DNA from: an uncultured Bacteroidia bacterium
GTDB lineage: Bacteria > Bacteroidota > Bacteroidia > Bacteroidales > UBA932
Length of the DNA: 64,000 nucleotides
Reading direction: 5' to 3'
Assembly: GCA_902779765.1 (NCBI GenBank)
Contig: CACZCQ010000010.1
Coordinates: 89,336 to 153,335, forward strand
Program-made: the position numbers and the translations under genes
Shown here: in pieces, positions 1 through 9,072 of the stretch
Numbering within the stretch: the first letter of the stretch is position 1
Layout: each line of letters begins with the position of its first letter
The notes under the pieces: generated by a model
What the model was told of the DNA's origin: nothing
Databases searched by the model: none
The model's input: the letters and a program-made list of their open reading frames with translations, nothing else

Positions 1-1
1 G

Positions 2-922
2 AACTACGCCGACAACCCCAAGAAATTCCTGGACAAGCTGTACCTGTACAAGCTGGGACAGGCATTCGACTTCGACCTGGACGGACTCAGCGCCCCCGAG
101 CTGCCGAATCCCGAATCCCCCAGGTGGAGCGCGACCGACCTCGGATCGGTCGGAATGGGATATGCCATCAAGGAGACTCCCCTGCACATCCTGACTTTCT
201 ACAACGCGATTGCGAACAAGGGTAAGATGATGAAACCCTACCTGGTCGAAAGCATCGAGAAGGACGGTGTGGTCAAGACCAAGAAAGGACCGAGCGTGCT
301 AAATGCATCAATCTGCTCCAGGGCGACCGCCGACACCCTGCTCAGGGCAATGAAGGCCGTCACATCCGAAGGTACCGCGACCAGGCTGAAGGGTGCCAGA
401 GTACAGGTGGCCGGAAAGACCGGTACTTCCCGACAGGTCCTTTCAGGAGAGGAAATCAAGAAATTCGGCATGCAGAATCCATACGTCACTAAAGACGGAA
501 GCTACCATAACCTTGCGACCTTCGTAGGTTTCTTCCCCGCCGACAACCCCAAGTACAGCGCTATCATCTGCCTCAAGTCCTATCTGATCAGGGGCAGCGT
601 GTACGGAGGAGTCCTCCCCGCAGCGGCAATGAGGGAGATCGTCGACGCTCTCTATGCCCTTGAACCCGACTGGGGACATGAGATAGAGTCCAAGGTCTCG
701 GTTCCCCAGATGGCGCTCGACAGGGAGATGCCGGTACAGGCTGACGCCAAGAATCCCGTAGTCCCCGACGTAAAGGGTCTGGGGCTCAAGGATGCAATGT
801 ATATGATTGAGAACAGCGGACTCAGGTGCATATATTCCGGAACGGGCCATGTCTCCTCGCAGATACCACAGGCGGGACAGAAGGCTCCGAAGGGATCGAC
901 AGTAACCATATCTTTGAAATGA
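2..922 (+). CDS. ftsI: Division penicillin-binding protein (FtsI/PBP3 type), 3' part only
   Basis: The reading frame is open from base 2, so the gene begins before the window; 306 residues are visible. FtsI is the septal peptidoglycan transpeptidase, anchored in the inner membrane and working with FtsW. The third transpeptidase motif (KTG in GKTGTSRQ) is at about residue 138 of the visible part; the SxxK and SxN motifs lie upstream or outside the window. Residues from about 250 to the end form one PASTA domain (PVVPDVKGLGLKDA...), a Bacteroidetes trait for this protein that E. coli FtsI lacks. The stop overlaps the murE start (ATGA), indicating translational coupling. Position at the head of the dcw cluster supports FtsI over other class B PBPs. 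Confidence 0.9.
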   Translation, partial: NYADNPKKFLDKLYLYKLGQAFDFDLDGLSAPELPNPESPRWSATDLGSVGMGYAIKETPLHILTFYNAIANKGKMMKPYLVESIEKDGVVKTKKGPSVLNASICSRATADTLLRAMKAVTSEGTATRLKGARVQVAGKTGTSRQVLSGEEIKKFGMQNPYVTKDGSYHNLATFVGFFPADNPKYSAIICLKSYLIRGSVYGGVLPAAAMREIVDALYALEPDWGHEIESKVSVPQMALDREMPVQADAKNPVVPDVKGLGLKDAMYMIENSGLRCIYSGTGHVSSQIPQAGQKAPKGSTVTISLK

Positions 923-2412
923 GACTGGAAGAAATCATAAGGGACAGCGGAGTGATCGAGATCAAGGGAAATCCTGGCATCTCGATCGGCAATGTCTGCA
1001 ACGACTCGCGCAAGGTAACGCGTGGCGACCTCTTCATAGCCGTCAAGGGGCACGGAACCGACGGGCATGCCTATATAGGCAAGGCCATCGCATCCGGAGC
1101 CGCCGCCATCGTCTATGAAGATGACACGGTCCCTGAACTCACCACCCCGGTCCCGGAGCCTGCCGAAGGGCACGCGGTGACATTCGTCAAGGTCGCTTCG
1201 TCCAGGCATGCGCTGGCCGTGATTGCCGCCAACTATTACGACAATCCTTCCCGGAAACTCTCTCTCGTTGGAATCACCGGCACGAACGGCAAGACCACCA
1301 CTGTCACCCTCCTCTACGACCTGTTCATGGCGCAGGGATACAACTGCGGCCTGCTGTCCACGATAGCGAATTACGTCGGGACGAAGAGGTTCGAGACCGC
1401 CAATACCACCGCCGATCCCCTGGTCATCAATTCCCTGATGGACCAGATGGTCAAGGCAGGCTGCGAATACTGTTTCATGGAAGTCAGTTCCATCGGAGTC
1501 GAGCAGGAAAGGGTCGCCGCCCTGGAATTCAAGGTGGCTATCTTCTCCAACCTGACCCACGACCACCTCGACTACCACGGAACCTTCGCCGAATACATCC
1601 GGTGCAAGAAACTGTTCTTCGACAACCTCGGGCCCGAGGCTACCGCCATAATCAACGTCGACGACCGCCACGGGGAGGTCATGGTGCAGAATACGGCCGC
1701 CAAGGTCATGACCTATTCCTGCAAGGGAATGGCGGACCATACCTGCCGCATCATCGAGGAAAGCTTCGAGGGGATGCTGCTCAGGATTGACGGCCGCGAG
1801 ACCTGGACAAGGCTGATCGGAAGGCATAATGCATATAACATCCTTGCCATTTACAGCGCCGCCATGGCACTCGGAGCGGATGTAGACGAGACCCTGCTGG
1901 CAATCAGCAGGCTGTGTCCGGCCAAAGGCCGGCTGGAGGTCCTCAGGGGACCGAAGGGACTGTCGGTCGTGATAGACTATGCCCATACCCCCGACGCTCT
2001 CGACAATGTGCTGAAGACCCTGAGGGAGATCGACCGTGGCAAGGAACTCATCTGCCTGTTCGGATGCGGAGGCGACCGGGACAGGACCAAGCGTCCCGAG
2101 ATGGCTGCCGTGGCCGAGAAATATTCCGACAGGATAGTCGTCACTTCCGACAATTCCCGTACGGAAAGGACCGAGGACATCATCGAGGAGATAAAGACCG
2201 GTTTCAGTCCAAAGGGACTGGCCAGGACCATCTCCCTTCCGGACAGGAAGGAAGCGATCCGGATGGCCGTCATGACGGCTGCCCCCAATGCCATCATCCT
2301 CCTTGCCGGCAAGGGTCACGAGACCTACCAGATACTCGGGACGGAGAAACGCCATTTCGACGAGAGAGAAGTTGTCGCCGAAGTGTTTAAGCAAATGGAA
2401 ACAACTGAATAA
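919..2412 (+). CDS. murE: UDP-MurNAc-tripeptide synthetase MurE
   Basis: Cytoplasmic ligase adding the third stem-peptide residue (meso-diaminopimelate expected in this phylum) to UDP-MurNAc-L-Ala-D-Glu with ATP. The ATG at 919 overlaps the ftsI stop and gives 497 residues, a normal size; an upstream in-frame start at 826 would lie inside the ftsI PASTA domain and is not used. The ATP loop GTNGKTT is at residues 121-127. The DAP-recognition motif, DNPR in E. coli, reads DNSR at 411-414: the arginine is kept, the proline is not. Residues of about 77-85 (PVPEPAEGH) are encoded by a sequence resembling a mobile palindromic repeat found again in thiN. Second gene of the dcw operon. Confidence 0.95.
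   Translation: MRLEEIIRDSGVIEIKGNPGISIGNVCNDSRKVTRGDLFIAVKGHGTDGHAYIGKAIASGAAAIVYEDDTVPELTTPVPEPAEGHAVTFVKVASSRHALAVIAANYYDNPSRKLSLVGITGTNGKTTTVTLLYDLFMAQGYNCGLLSTIANYVGTKRFETANTTADPLVINSLMDQMVKAGCEYCFMEVSSIGVEQERVAALEFKVAIFSNLTHDHLDYHGTFAEYIRCKKLFFDNLGPEATAIINVDDRHGEVMVQNTAAKVMTYSCKGMADHTCRIIEESFEGMLLRIDGRETWTRLIGRHNAYNILAIYSAAMALGADVDETLLAISRLCPAKGRLEVLRGPKGLSVVIDYAHTPDALDNVLKTLREIDRGKELICLFGCGGDRDRTKRPEMAAVAEKYSDRIVVTSDNSRTERTEDIIEEIKTGFSPKGLARTISLPDRKEAIRMAVMTAAPNAIILLAGKGHETYQILGTEKRHFDEREVVAEVFKQMETTE
1148..1171. repeat. Possible in-frame palindromic repeat relic inside murE
   Basis: This 24-bp stretch matches 21 of 24 positions of the reverse complement of 36731-36754 in the thiN gene. 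It encodes part of a Pro/Glu-rich surface segment (PVPEPAEGH) just ahead of the MurE ATP-binding domain, where an insertion would be tolerated. Diverged copy or chance similarity; the match by eye is suggestive only. Confidence 0.4.
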
Positions 2413-2424
2413 TAGAACAATACA

Positions 2425-3735
2425 ATGATATACCACCTGTTAAGATACCTTCAGAGATTCGACTTCCCAGGAGAGCACCTGATCAACTTCCTCTCCTTCA
2501 GGGCAATGCTCACGAGTGTGACTGCCATGCTGATCGCCTTCTTCATAGGAAGGAGGATCATCACCTGGCTGCAGCGCAAGCAGATTGGCGAAACCATCCG
2601 CGACCTCGGTCTGGAAGGGCAGATGCAGAAGAAAGGTACCCCTACGATGGGTGGAATCATCATCATCATCTCCATAGTCGTTCCGGTCCTTCTTTTCTGC
2701 GACCTGACCAATGTCTATGCCCAGCTTCTTCTCTTCACCACCCTGTGGTGCGGAGCCCTGGGATTCGCCGATGACTATATCAAGGTATTCAAGCATAACA
2801 AGGACGGCCTGAATCCCAAGGCCAAGCTCCTGGCGCAGATGATACTCGGCCTCGTGGTCGGCATGACGGTGTGGCTCAGCAACGACATCGTCGTGAGGGA
2901 GAAAGTGCCCGTGAAGGCGGGTGTCGCCAACATTGTCGCCCAGGGGAACAGCGGTTCGCTCAACGTGGATTCTGAGACCCTCGTGGCACAGGATTCCGGC
3001 TGGAAGATGGAGAACGTGGTCAAGAGTACCAAGACCACCATCCCGTTCGTCAAGAACCACGAGTTCGACTATAAGTGGCTGTCTCCTTTCAAGGGGAAAT
3101 GGGGCTGGTACTGCAAATGGGGAATATACGTCCTGATGATCATCCTGGTCATCACCGGCTGTTCGAACGGAACCAACCTGACAGACGGAATGGACGGGCT
3201 GGCCGCAGGTACAAGCGCCATCGTCGGAGTCGTATTGGGTATACTGGCCTGGCTAGGAGGTAACCTGGTGGATTCCAACTACCTGAATATCATGTATATC
3301 CCGGGCAGCGGCGAGATTGCCATCTTCATGTCCGCATTCGTCGGAGCATTGATGGGATTCCTGTGGTACAATTCATATCCGGCCCAGGTATTCATGGGCG
3401 ATACCGGCAGCCTTACGATCGGAGGAATCATAGGTGTCGGAGCCGTGCTGATGCGCAAGGAACTGCTCCTGCCCATCCTGTGCGGCATATTCCTCGTGGA
3501 GTCACTCTCCGTAATGATGCAGAGAGGTTACTTCAAGTACACGAAGAAGAAATACGGTGAAGGAAGGAGGGTTTTCAAGATGACTCCCCTGCACCACCAT
3601 TACCAGAAGGAAGGCATTCCGGCCATAATCCAGAAGCCGGTCCGTGCTATTCCGGAGGCGAAGATAGTCGCCCGCTTCTGGCTGATCGGAATCATCCTGG
3701 CAGTTGCGACGCTTGCATTGTTGAAGATAAGATAA
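2425..3735 (+). CDS. mraY: Phospho-MurNAc-pentapeptide transferase MraY
   Basis: Polytopic inner-membrane enzyme that transfers phospho-MurNAc-pentapeptide to undecaprenyl phosphate, forming lipid I. Family motifs are intact: the Mg-binding pair D116-D117 (ADDYIKV), the NLTDGMDGL motif at about 251-259, MGDTGSL, and the HHH cluster near 389-391. At 436 residues it is longer than the roughly 360 of E. coli because of an extra loop between about 155 and 230, usual in Bacteroidetes MraY. The start is the ATG 12 bases after the murE stop. Multiple hydrophobic segments span the length. Confidence 0.96.
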   Translation: MIYHLLRYLQRFDFPGEHLINFLSFRAMLTSVTAMLIAFFIGRRIITWLQRKQIGETIRDLGLEGQMQKKGTPTMGGIIIIISIVVPVLLFCDLTNVYAQLLLFTTLWCGALGFADDYIKVFKHNKDGLNPKAKLLAQMILGLVVGMTVWLSNDIVVREKVPVKAGVANIVAQGNSGSLNVDSETLVAQDSGWKMENVVKSTKTTIPFVKNHEFDYKWLSPFKGKWGWYCKWGIYVLMIILVITGCSNGTNLTDGMDGLAAGTSAIVGVVLGILAWLGGNLVDSNYLNIMYIPGSGEIAIFMSAFVGALMGFLWYNSYPAQVFMGDTGSLTIGGIIGVGAVLMRKELLLPILCGIFLVESLSVMMQRGYFKYTKKKYGEGRRVFKMTPLHHHYQKEGIPAIIQKPVRAIPEAKIVARFWLIGIILAVATLALLKIR

Positions 3736-3759
3736 CAAGAAAAATAAAGGAAAGATAAG

Positions 3760-5100
3760 ATGAGCAGGATTGTAGTATTGGGAGGAGGAGAAAGCGGTGT
3801 CGGAGCCGCGGTCCTCGCGAAAGTCAAGGGATTTGACGTATTCCTCTCGGACAGCGGACAGATCGCCGGCCATTATGCCGACGACCTGCGCAAATGGGAC
3901 ATTCCGTTCGAAGAGGGATGTCACAGTGAAGACCTAATCCTGAACGCCGACGAGGTGATCAAGAGCCCTGGCATACCCAGCACCGTCCCGATGGTGAGGA
4001 AACTGGAAGCGCAGGGAACCCCCATACTGTCGGAAATCGAGTTCGCGGGACGCTACGACAGCGCCAAGAAGATATGCATCACGGGAAGCAACGGGAAAAC
4101 CACCACCACTTCCCTGATTTACTACCTTCTCAAGAACGCCGGCTTGAACGTGGGGCTGGGCGGGAATATCGGAAAGAGCTACGCCTATCAGGTCGCAACC
4201 GAGCACTTTGATTATTATGTCCTGGAAATCAGTAGTTTCCAGCTTGACAACTGCTATGACTTCCATCCTGACATAGCCATAATCACGAACATCACCCCCG
4301 ACCACCTGGACCGTTACGGATACCAGCTGGAGAATTATGTGAAGTCGAAGTTCCGGATCACCAGGAACCTGAGCCCTGAAGACTGCTTCATCTTCGATTC
4401 CGATGACGAGATCACCATCGACCACCTCAACAAGATAATCCTGAGCGCCAAGAGGCTTCCTTTCACCCAGAAGGAAGAAGTTCCGCAGGGAGCTTACCTG
4501 AAGGATGACAAGATCATCGTCAAATACGAGGACGAAGAATGTGACATCTACCTCAAGGAACTGGCCCTCGGAGGGAAACACAATATCTACAATTCGATGG
4601 CAGCAGCCCTCGCCGCCAAGGCTTCCGGTATCGACAACCAGGTGATCCGCGAGTCCCTGGCCACTTTCCAGCCCATTGAACACAGGCTGGAACCGGTGCT
4701 GAGCATCAAGGATGTCCTTTACATCAACGATTCCAAGGCCACCAACGTAGACTCCGCCTGGTACGCGCTCGAATGCCAGACCAAGCCCGTCGTGTGGATC
4801 GTCGGCGGAAAGGACAAGGGCAACGACTATGACGTCCTGAAGCCGTTGGTCAAGGAGAAGGTCAAGGCGATAGTCTGCCTGGGAGTCGACAACACCAAGA
4901 TACGCGAAGCCTTTGAAGGGATAGTAGGAAGCGACAGGATAGTGGAGACAAGGTCGGCTGAGGATGCAGTCAAGGAATCCAGCAAGCTGGCCAGCCCCGG
5001 CGACGTGGTCCTGCTGAGTCCCTGCTGCGCAAGTTTCGACCTGTTCACGAGCTACGAGGACAGGGGACGCAAGTTCAAGGAAGCTGTCAGGATGCTTTAA
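3760..5100 (+). CDS. murD: UDP-MurNAc-L-alanine:D-glutamate ligase MurD
   Basis: Cytoplasmic ATP-dependent ligase adding D-glutamate to UDP-MurNAc-L-Ala. The N-terminal Rossmann-like segment (VVLGGGESGVGAAVLA) is followed by the ATP loop GSNGKTTTT starting at residue 109, the central ligase region ending in HNIYN, and the C-terminal domain with the RLEPV and NDSKATN motifs (about 310-330). Length 446 is normal for the family. It lies 24 bp after mraY and 15 bp before ftsW, consistent with one operon. Nothing unusual seen. Confidence 0.95.
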   Translation: MSRIVVLGGGESGVGAAVLAKVKGFDVFLSDSGQIAGHYADDLRKWDIPFEEGCHSEDLILNADEVIKSPGIPSTVPMVRKLEAQGTPILSEIEFAGRYDSAKKICITGSNGKTTTTSLIYYLLKNAGLNVGLGGNIGKSYAYQVATEHFDYYVLEISSFQLDNCYDFHPDIAIITNITPDHLDRYGYQLENYVKSKFRITRNLSPEDCFIFDSDDEITIDHLNKIILSAKRLPFTQKEEVPQGAYLKDDKIIVKYEDEECDIYLKELALGGKHNIYNSMAAALAAKASGIDNQVIRESLATFQPIEHRLEPVLSIKDVLYINDSKATNVDSAWYALECQTKPVVWIVGGKDKGNDYDVLKPLVKEKVKAIVCLGVDNTKIREAFEGIVGSDRIVETRSAEDAVKESSKLASPGDVVLLSPCCASFDLFTSYEDRGRKFKEAVRML

Positions 5101-5115
5101 AGACAAGGACGGGAT

Positions 5116-6555
5116 ATGACTGAAGAGAAGAAAAAGAACAATCTGTGGAACTTCCTCGACAACCTCGAGGGAGACAAGGTCGTGTGGATGATAGTGCTGC
5201 TGCTGATGCTTATCTCCATAGTGGCCATTTTCTCTTCCACATCCCAGCTCGCCCTGCAGAAAGGGACCTCGAGGATGAACATCATCACACAGCAGATGAT
5301 AATCACCCTCTTGAGCCTCGGCCTCATCGTCATATGCTACAACATCAGGAGCATCGGCTTCTTCAGGGTATTCTCCCAGTTCGGATATGCCCTGTCCATG
5401 TTCCTGCTGCTGATACTGGCAAGCCATAAGCCGGTGGGTCCGATCAAGCCGCTGTTCATCAACAGCGCATGGAGGATCGTGAGTATCGGAGGGTTCCAGG
5501 TGCACGTATTCGAGGTGGTCAAGATCGCCATGGTCATGTACCTTGCCTGGGCGGTAAACGCTTACCGCAACGACAAGTTCATGATCGCCAACCTGCTGGC
5601 GAAGAAATACTCCTTCTGGAGCAAACCCCTGACGAAGAAGATCGTCTACATCTACCTGCCGATATTCACAGTCTGCCTCGGAATCATGGTGGGCAGCCTC
5701 TCCAGTACCATATTCATAGGGGGCATAATGTTCATCACCATCCTGATCGGAGGAATAAGCGTCAAGGAGCTCATCCTCCCCGGCCTGATCGCTGTCGGTC
5801 TGCTGCTGGGCTGCATCGGAATCAATTCGGTTTCCAAGAAGCCAAGTGACCAGAAACCCTTCCCCCACCTCGAATCAGCGATGAGGAGGCTCTCTTCCGA
5901 CAGCACGGAGAAACGGATCGAGACCATCAGGACAGCACCGCAGAACAGTGCGGAGTTCCAGGACGCCCTGGACAAGCTGAAGCAGCCCGTCAGCGCCAAG
6001 ATCGCCATCCACGAAGGAGGGCTGATCGGCAAGGGGCCCGGAAGAAGCACTCAGAGGTATGTCGTACCGATCATGTTCGAGGACTACATGTTCAGCTTCA
6101 TCGTGGAGGAATATGGGATCCTAGGCGGAATATTCGTGATAATCCTGTACATCAGCCTGCTGGCCAGGGGCTCGATAATCGTAAGGAACTGCGACAACCA
6201 TTTCGCAAAGACGGCCGTGGCCGGACTGGTAGTCCTGATCACCGGTCAGGCGATGATGCACATCATGATCAACTGCGACATGGGCCCGCTGACCGGACAG
6301 ACGCTCCCTTTGATAAGTCACGGAAACTCTTCATACATAATGTTCAGCATCGCCTTCGGAATCATCCTGTCCATAAGCAAGATGGCGAGGAGGAAGATAG
6401 CCCGTGAAGCGGCGAAGGCCGCTCCCCTGGTGGAGCATGATGGAAAAGACGAGATGGAAAGGACCCTGGACGACCTGGATGTCCTGGAGTCTTCACTTCC
6501 GGTGCACGAAAACGACATTCCCGACTACGGGATAGACGACCATAACAACGAATAG
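5116..6555 (+). CDS. ftsW: Peptidoglycan glycosyltransferase FtsW (SEDS family)
   Basis: SEDS-family lipid II polymerase of the divisome, partner of FtsI. The 479-residue product has a charged cytoplasmic N-terminus, a run of membrane helices, the conserved ISIGGFQV-type segment where E. coli has the SEDS core, a large extracytoplasmic loop, and the C-terminal GQTLPLISHGNSS signature before the last helix. The extended hydrophilic tail (about 430-479) is rich in acidic residues. FtsW rather than RodA is chosen from the dcw position between murD and murG. Confidence 0.93.
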   Translation: MTEEKKKNNLWNFLDNLEGDKVVWMIVLLLMLISIVAIFSSTSQLALQKGTSRMNIITQQMIITLLSLGLIVICYNIRSIGFFRVFSQFGYALSMFLLLILASHKPVGPIKPLFINSAWRIVSIGGFQVHVFEVVKIAMVMYLAWAVNAYRNDKFMIANLLAKKYSFWSKPLTKKIVYIYLPIFTVCLGIMVGSLSSTIFIGGIMFITILIGGISVKELILPGLIAVGLLLGCIGINSVSKKPSDQKPFPHLESAMRRLSSDSTEKRIETIRTAPQNSAEFQDALDKLKQPVSAKIAIHEGGLIGKGPGRSTQRYVVPIMFEDYMFSFIVEEYGILGGIFVIILYISLLARGSIIVRNCDNHFAKTAVAGLVVLITGQAMMHIMINCDMGPLTGQTLPLISHGNSSYIMFSIAFGIILSISKMARRKIAREAAKAAPLVEHDGKDEMERTLDDLDVLESSLPVHENDIPDYGIDDHNNE

Positions 6556-6557
6556 CC

Positions 6558-7700
6558 ATGGAGTACAAAGCCTTGAGGGTAATAATCAGCGGAGGAGGCA
6601 CGGGAGGTCACATCTTCCCGGCCGTTTCAATCGCGAACAAGCTGAAGGAGCTCAATCCGGAGACCGAAATCCTCTTCGTAGGCGCTGAAGGGAAGATGGA
6701 GATGGAGAAAGTGCCAGCCGCCGGCTACAGGATAATCGGACTACCGATCACAGGATTGCAGAGGCAGCTGAACCTGAAGAACATCATCAATGACCTGGGG
6801 GTCCCCTTCAGGGTACTCTCAAGCATCCGCAAGTCCAGACACATCATCAAGGAATTCAAACCGCAGGTAGCGATCGGGGTCGGTGGATATGCCAGCGCTC
6901 CCCTGCTTATGGCGGCCACCCGTATGGGTGTCCCGTCCCTCATCCAGGAACAGAACGGATTCGCCGGCCTGACCAACAAGAAACTCGGGGACAAGGTCCA
7001 GTGCATCTGCGTGGCTTACGAAGGCATGGAGCGTTTCTTCCCTGCCGACAAGATAGTCATGACCGGCAACCCGATCAGAAGCGTATTCGTTCCCTGCACT
7101 CCCGAAATGAAGGAAGAGGGAATCAAGGAATACGGACTCGACCCCGGAAGGAAACATATATTCATTGTCGGAGGCAGCCTGGGAAGCTCGAAATTCAACA
7201 AGAGCATGAGGAAGTGGATCTCTGACGGCTGTCCGGGTGCCGAGGGTGTGGATGTCCTCTGGCAGTGCGGCAAGTACTACAAGGCGGGAATCGACGGGTT
7301 CATGGAAGAGGAAACAGCAAAGAATCCCGGCCTTGGGCAGATAGTGAAGTACTCCGACTTCATAGGAAGGATGGATCTCGCCTACGCCGCTGCGGACGTG
7401 GTCATCTCCCGTTCCGGAGCCAGCAGCGTTTCCGAACTCTGCGCCGCACACAAGGCAGTGATATTCGTACCGTCACCAAACGTGGCTGAAGACCACCAGA
7501 CCCATAATGCCATGGCCCTGGTGAACAAGGACGCCGCACTGATTGTGAAGGATGACGATGCCATGGAAAAGATGATGCCTACTGCCCTCGAGCTGCTGAA
7601 GGATCCGGAAAAGATAGGCCGTCTGGAGGAGAACGCCGGCAGGATGGCATTGCCTGACGCCGCGAAGAAGATAGCGGACGAAGTGTACAAACTTGTTTAA
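6558..7700 (+). CDS. murG: Lipid II synthase MurG (GlcNAc transferase)
   Basis: GT-B glycosyltransferase on the cytoplasmic membrane face that adds GlcNAc to lipid I, making lipid II. The N-terminal SGGGTGGHIFPA loop (about residues 10-21), the IGVGGYASAP segment, and the C-terminal nucleotide-binding stretch with SRSGASSVSEL and the ...PNVAEDHQTHNA motif are all present. 380 residues is normal. The start codon lies 2 bases after the ftsW stop. No irregularities. Confidence 0.96.
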   Translation: MEYKALRVIISGGGTGGHIFPAVSIANKLKELNPETEILFVGAEGKMEMEKVPAAGYRIIGLPITGLQRQLNLKNIINDLGVPFRVLSSIRKSRHIIKEFKPQVAIGVGGYASAPLLMAATRMGVPSLIQEQNGFAGLTNKKLGDKVQCICVAYEGMERFFPADKIVMTGNPIRSVFVPCTPEMKEEGIKEYGLDPGRKHIFIVGGSLGSSKFNKSMRKWISDGCPGAEGVDVLWQCGKYYKAGIDGFMEEETAKNPGLGQIVKYSDFIGRMDLAYAAADVVISRSGASSVSELCAAHKAVIFVPSPNVAEDHQTHNAMALVNKDAALIVKDDDAMEKMMPTALELLKDPEKIGRLEENAGRMALPDAAKKIADEVYKLV

Positions 7701-7707
7701 TGGGAAT

Positions 7708-9072
7708 ATGTCACAGTTTTCAAAAGTATATTTCATAGGTATCGGCGGGATAGGCATGAGCGCCATCGCCAGATACTACAAGTTCAAGGGTTACCCGGTC
7801 GCAGGTTACGACAGGACTCCTTCTGAACTCACCCATGCTCTTGAGAACGAGGGCATCTATGTCCACTATACCGACGACCCCGACTACATCCCCAAGGACG
7901 TGGCATCAACCCTTATCGTGTTCACTCCGGCCATCCCTTCCGACATGAAGGAACTGGTCTATGTGAAGGAGCACGGATATACCGTCGTAAAGAGGTCCCG
8001 GATGCTCGGTGAGCTTTCCAAGGGACAGACCTGCCTCGCCGTGGCAGGAACCCACGGAAAGACCACGACAAGCACCCTTGTCGCCCATATACTGACCGAC
8101 TGCGGAGCGGGATGCTCGGCCTTCCTCGGAGGGATTTCCAAGAACTACGGGACCAATCTCCTGATGAGCCAGACTCCGGTAATGGTCGCCGAGGCGGATG
8201 AATTCGACCGCTCTTTCCTGCAGCTCCACCCCGCAATTGCCGTGATAACCGCGATGGATCCCGACCATCTCGACATCTACGGCACCCCTGAAGAATACCG
8301 CAAGGCTTTCAAGGCCTTTGCATCACAGGTCACCCGTACAGTCATAGCGAAACAAGGCCTGGACATCACGTCTTCGGATACGGAAGCCGTGATACTTCAC
8401 TACAGCTATGACGATCCCGCTGCAGATTACCACGCCAGGAACATACGGACCGACGAACTGGGACACTATATATTCGACCTGGTACATCCAGATGGAATAA
8501 TCGGAGACATACGCTGCGGCATCCCCGGATGGGTCAACGTCGAGAACAGCGTGGCCGCGGCTGCCGTATGCCTCTGCCACGGAATCCGCCCGGCGGACAT
8601 CAAGAAAGGAATCGGCAGTTTCCAGGGAGTGAAACGCAGGCTTGACGTCCACGTCGGAACTCCGGGGCTGACCTACATCGACGATTACGCCCATCACCCG
8701 GAAGAACTCTCCAGCGCAATCTCCTCCATCAAGGCAATGTATCCCGGAAGGAAGCTGACGGCTGTGTTCCAGCCGCACCTGTACACCAGGACCAGGGATT
8801 TCGCAGAAGGGTTCGCCGCAGCCCTGAGCAAGGTGGACAAGCTTATCCTGCTGGACATCTACCCCGCCAGGGAAGAACCTATACCCGGAGTTTCCTCAGA
8901 GATTATCTTCGACAAGGTCACCGCTCCTGAGAAGGTATTGCTGAAAAAAGAGGAATTGATGGATTACCTCAAGGATGAGCCGGTCGATGTCCTGGCCACA
9001 TTCGGGGCGGGCAACATCGACAGGTTCATAGAACCGATAACAGAACTTCTGGAAGAAAGGCTGAAAAGATGA
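7708..9072 (+). CDS. murC: UDP-N-acetylmuramate:L-alanine ligase MurC
   Basis: Cytoplasmic ligase that attaches L-alanine to UDP-MurNAc, the first stem-peptide residue. The FIGIGGIGMSAIA glycine-rich start and the ATP loop GTHGKTTT (from residue 114) are typical, followed by DEFDRSF, the HHPEE motif in YIDDYAHHPEEL and the C-terminal FQPHLYTRT signature. The ATG at 7708 is preferred; the frame also has a TTG at 7693, which would overlap murG, but MSQFSKVYFIG fits the family start. 454 residues. The stop overlaps ftsQ. Confidence 0.95.
   Translation: MSQFSKVYFIGIGGIGMSAIARYYKFKGYPVAGYDRTPSELTHALENEGIYVHYTDDPDYIPKDVASTLIVFTPAIPSDMKELVYVKEHGYTVVKRSRMLGELSKGQTCLAVAGTHGKTTTSTLVAHILTDCGAGCSAFLGGISKNYGTNLLMSQTPVMVAEADEFDRSFLQLHPAIAVITAMDPDHLDIYGTPEEYRKAFKAFASQVTRTVIAKQGLDITSSDTEAVILHYSYDDPAADYHARNIRTDELGHYIFDLVHPDGIIGDIRCGIPGWVNVENSVAAAAVCLCHGIRPADIKKGIGSFQGVKRRLDVHVGTPGLTYIDDYAHHPEELSSAISSIKAMYPGRKLTAVFQPHLYTRTRDFAEGFAAALSKVDKLILLDIYPAREEPIPGVSSEIIFDKVTAPEKVLLKKEELMDYLKDEPVDVLATFGAGNIDRFIEPITELLEERLKR

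Noticed and set aside
652-2436. 594-codon open frame on the minus strand across ftsI and murE
   Set aside because: Antisense shadow of well-supported murE; no family motifs, improbable composition.
3934-5868. 644-codon open frame on the minus strand across murD and ftsW
   Set aside because: Antisense shadow rich in Asp/Gln/His; both sense genes are certain.
7693-7707. TTG start for murC
   Set aside because: Overlaps murG and adds residues absent from the family; the ATG at 7708 fits.
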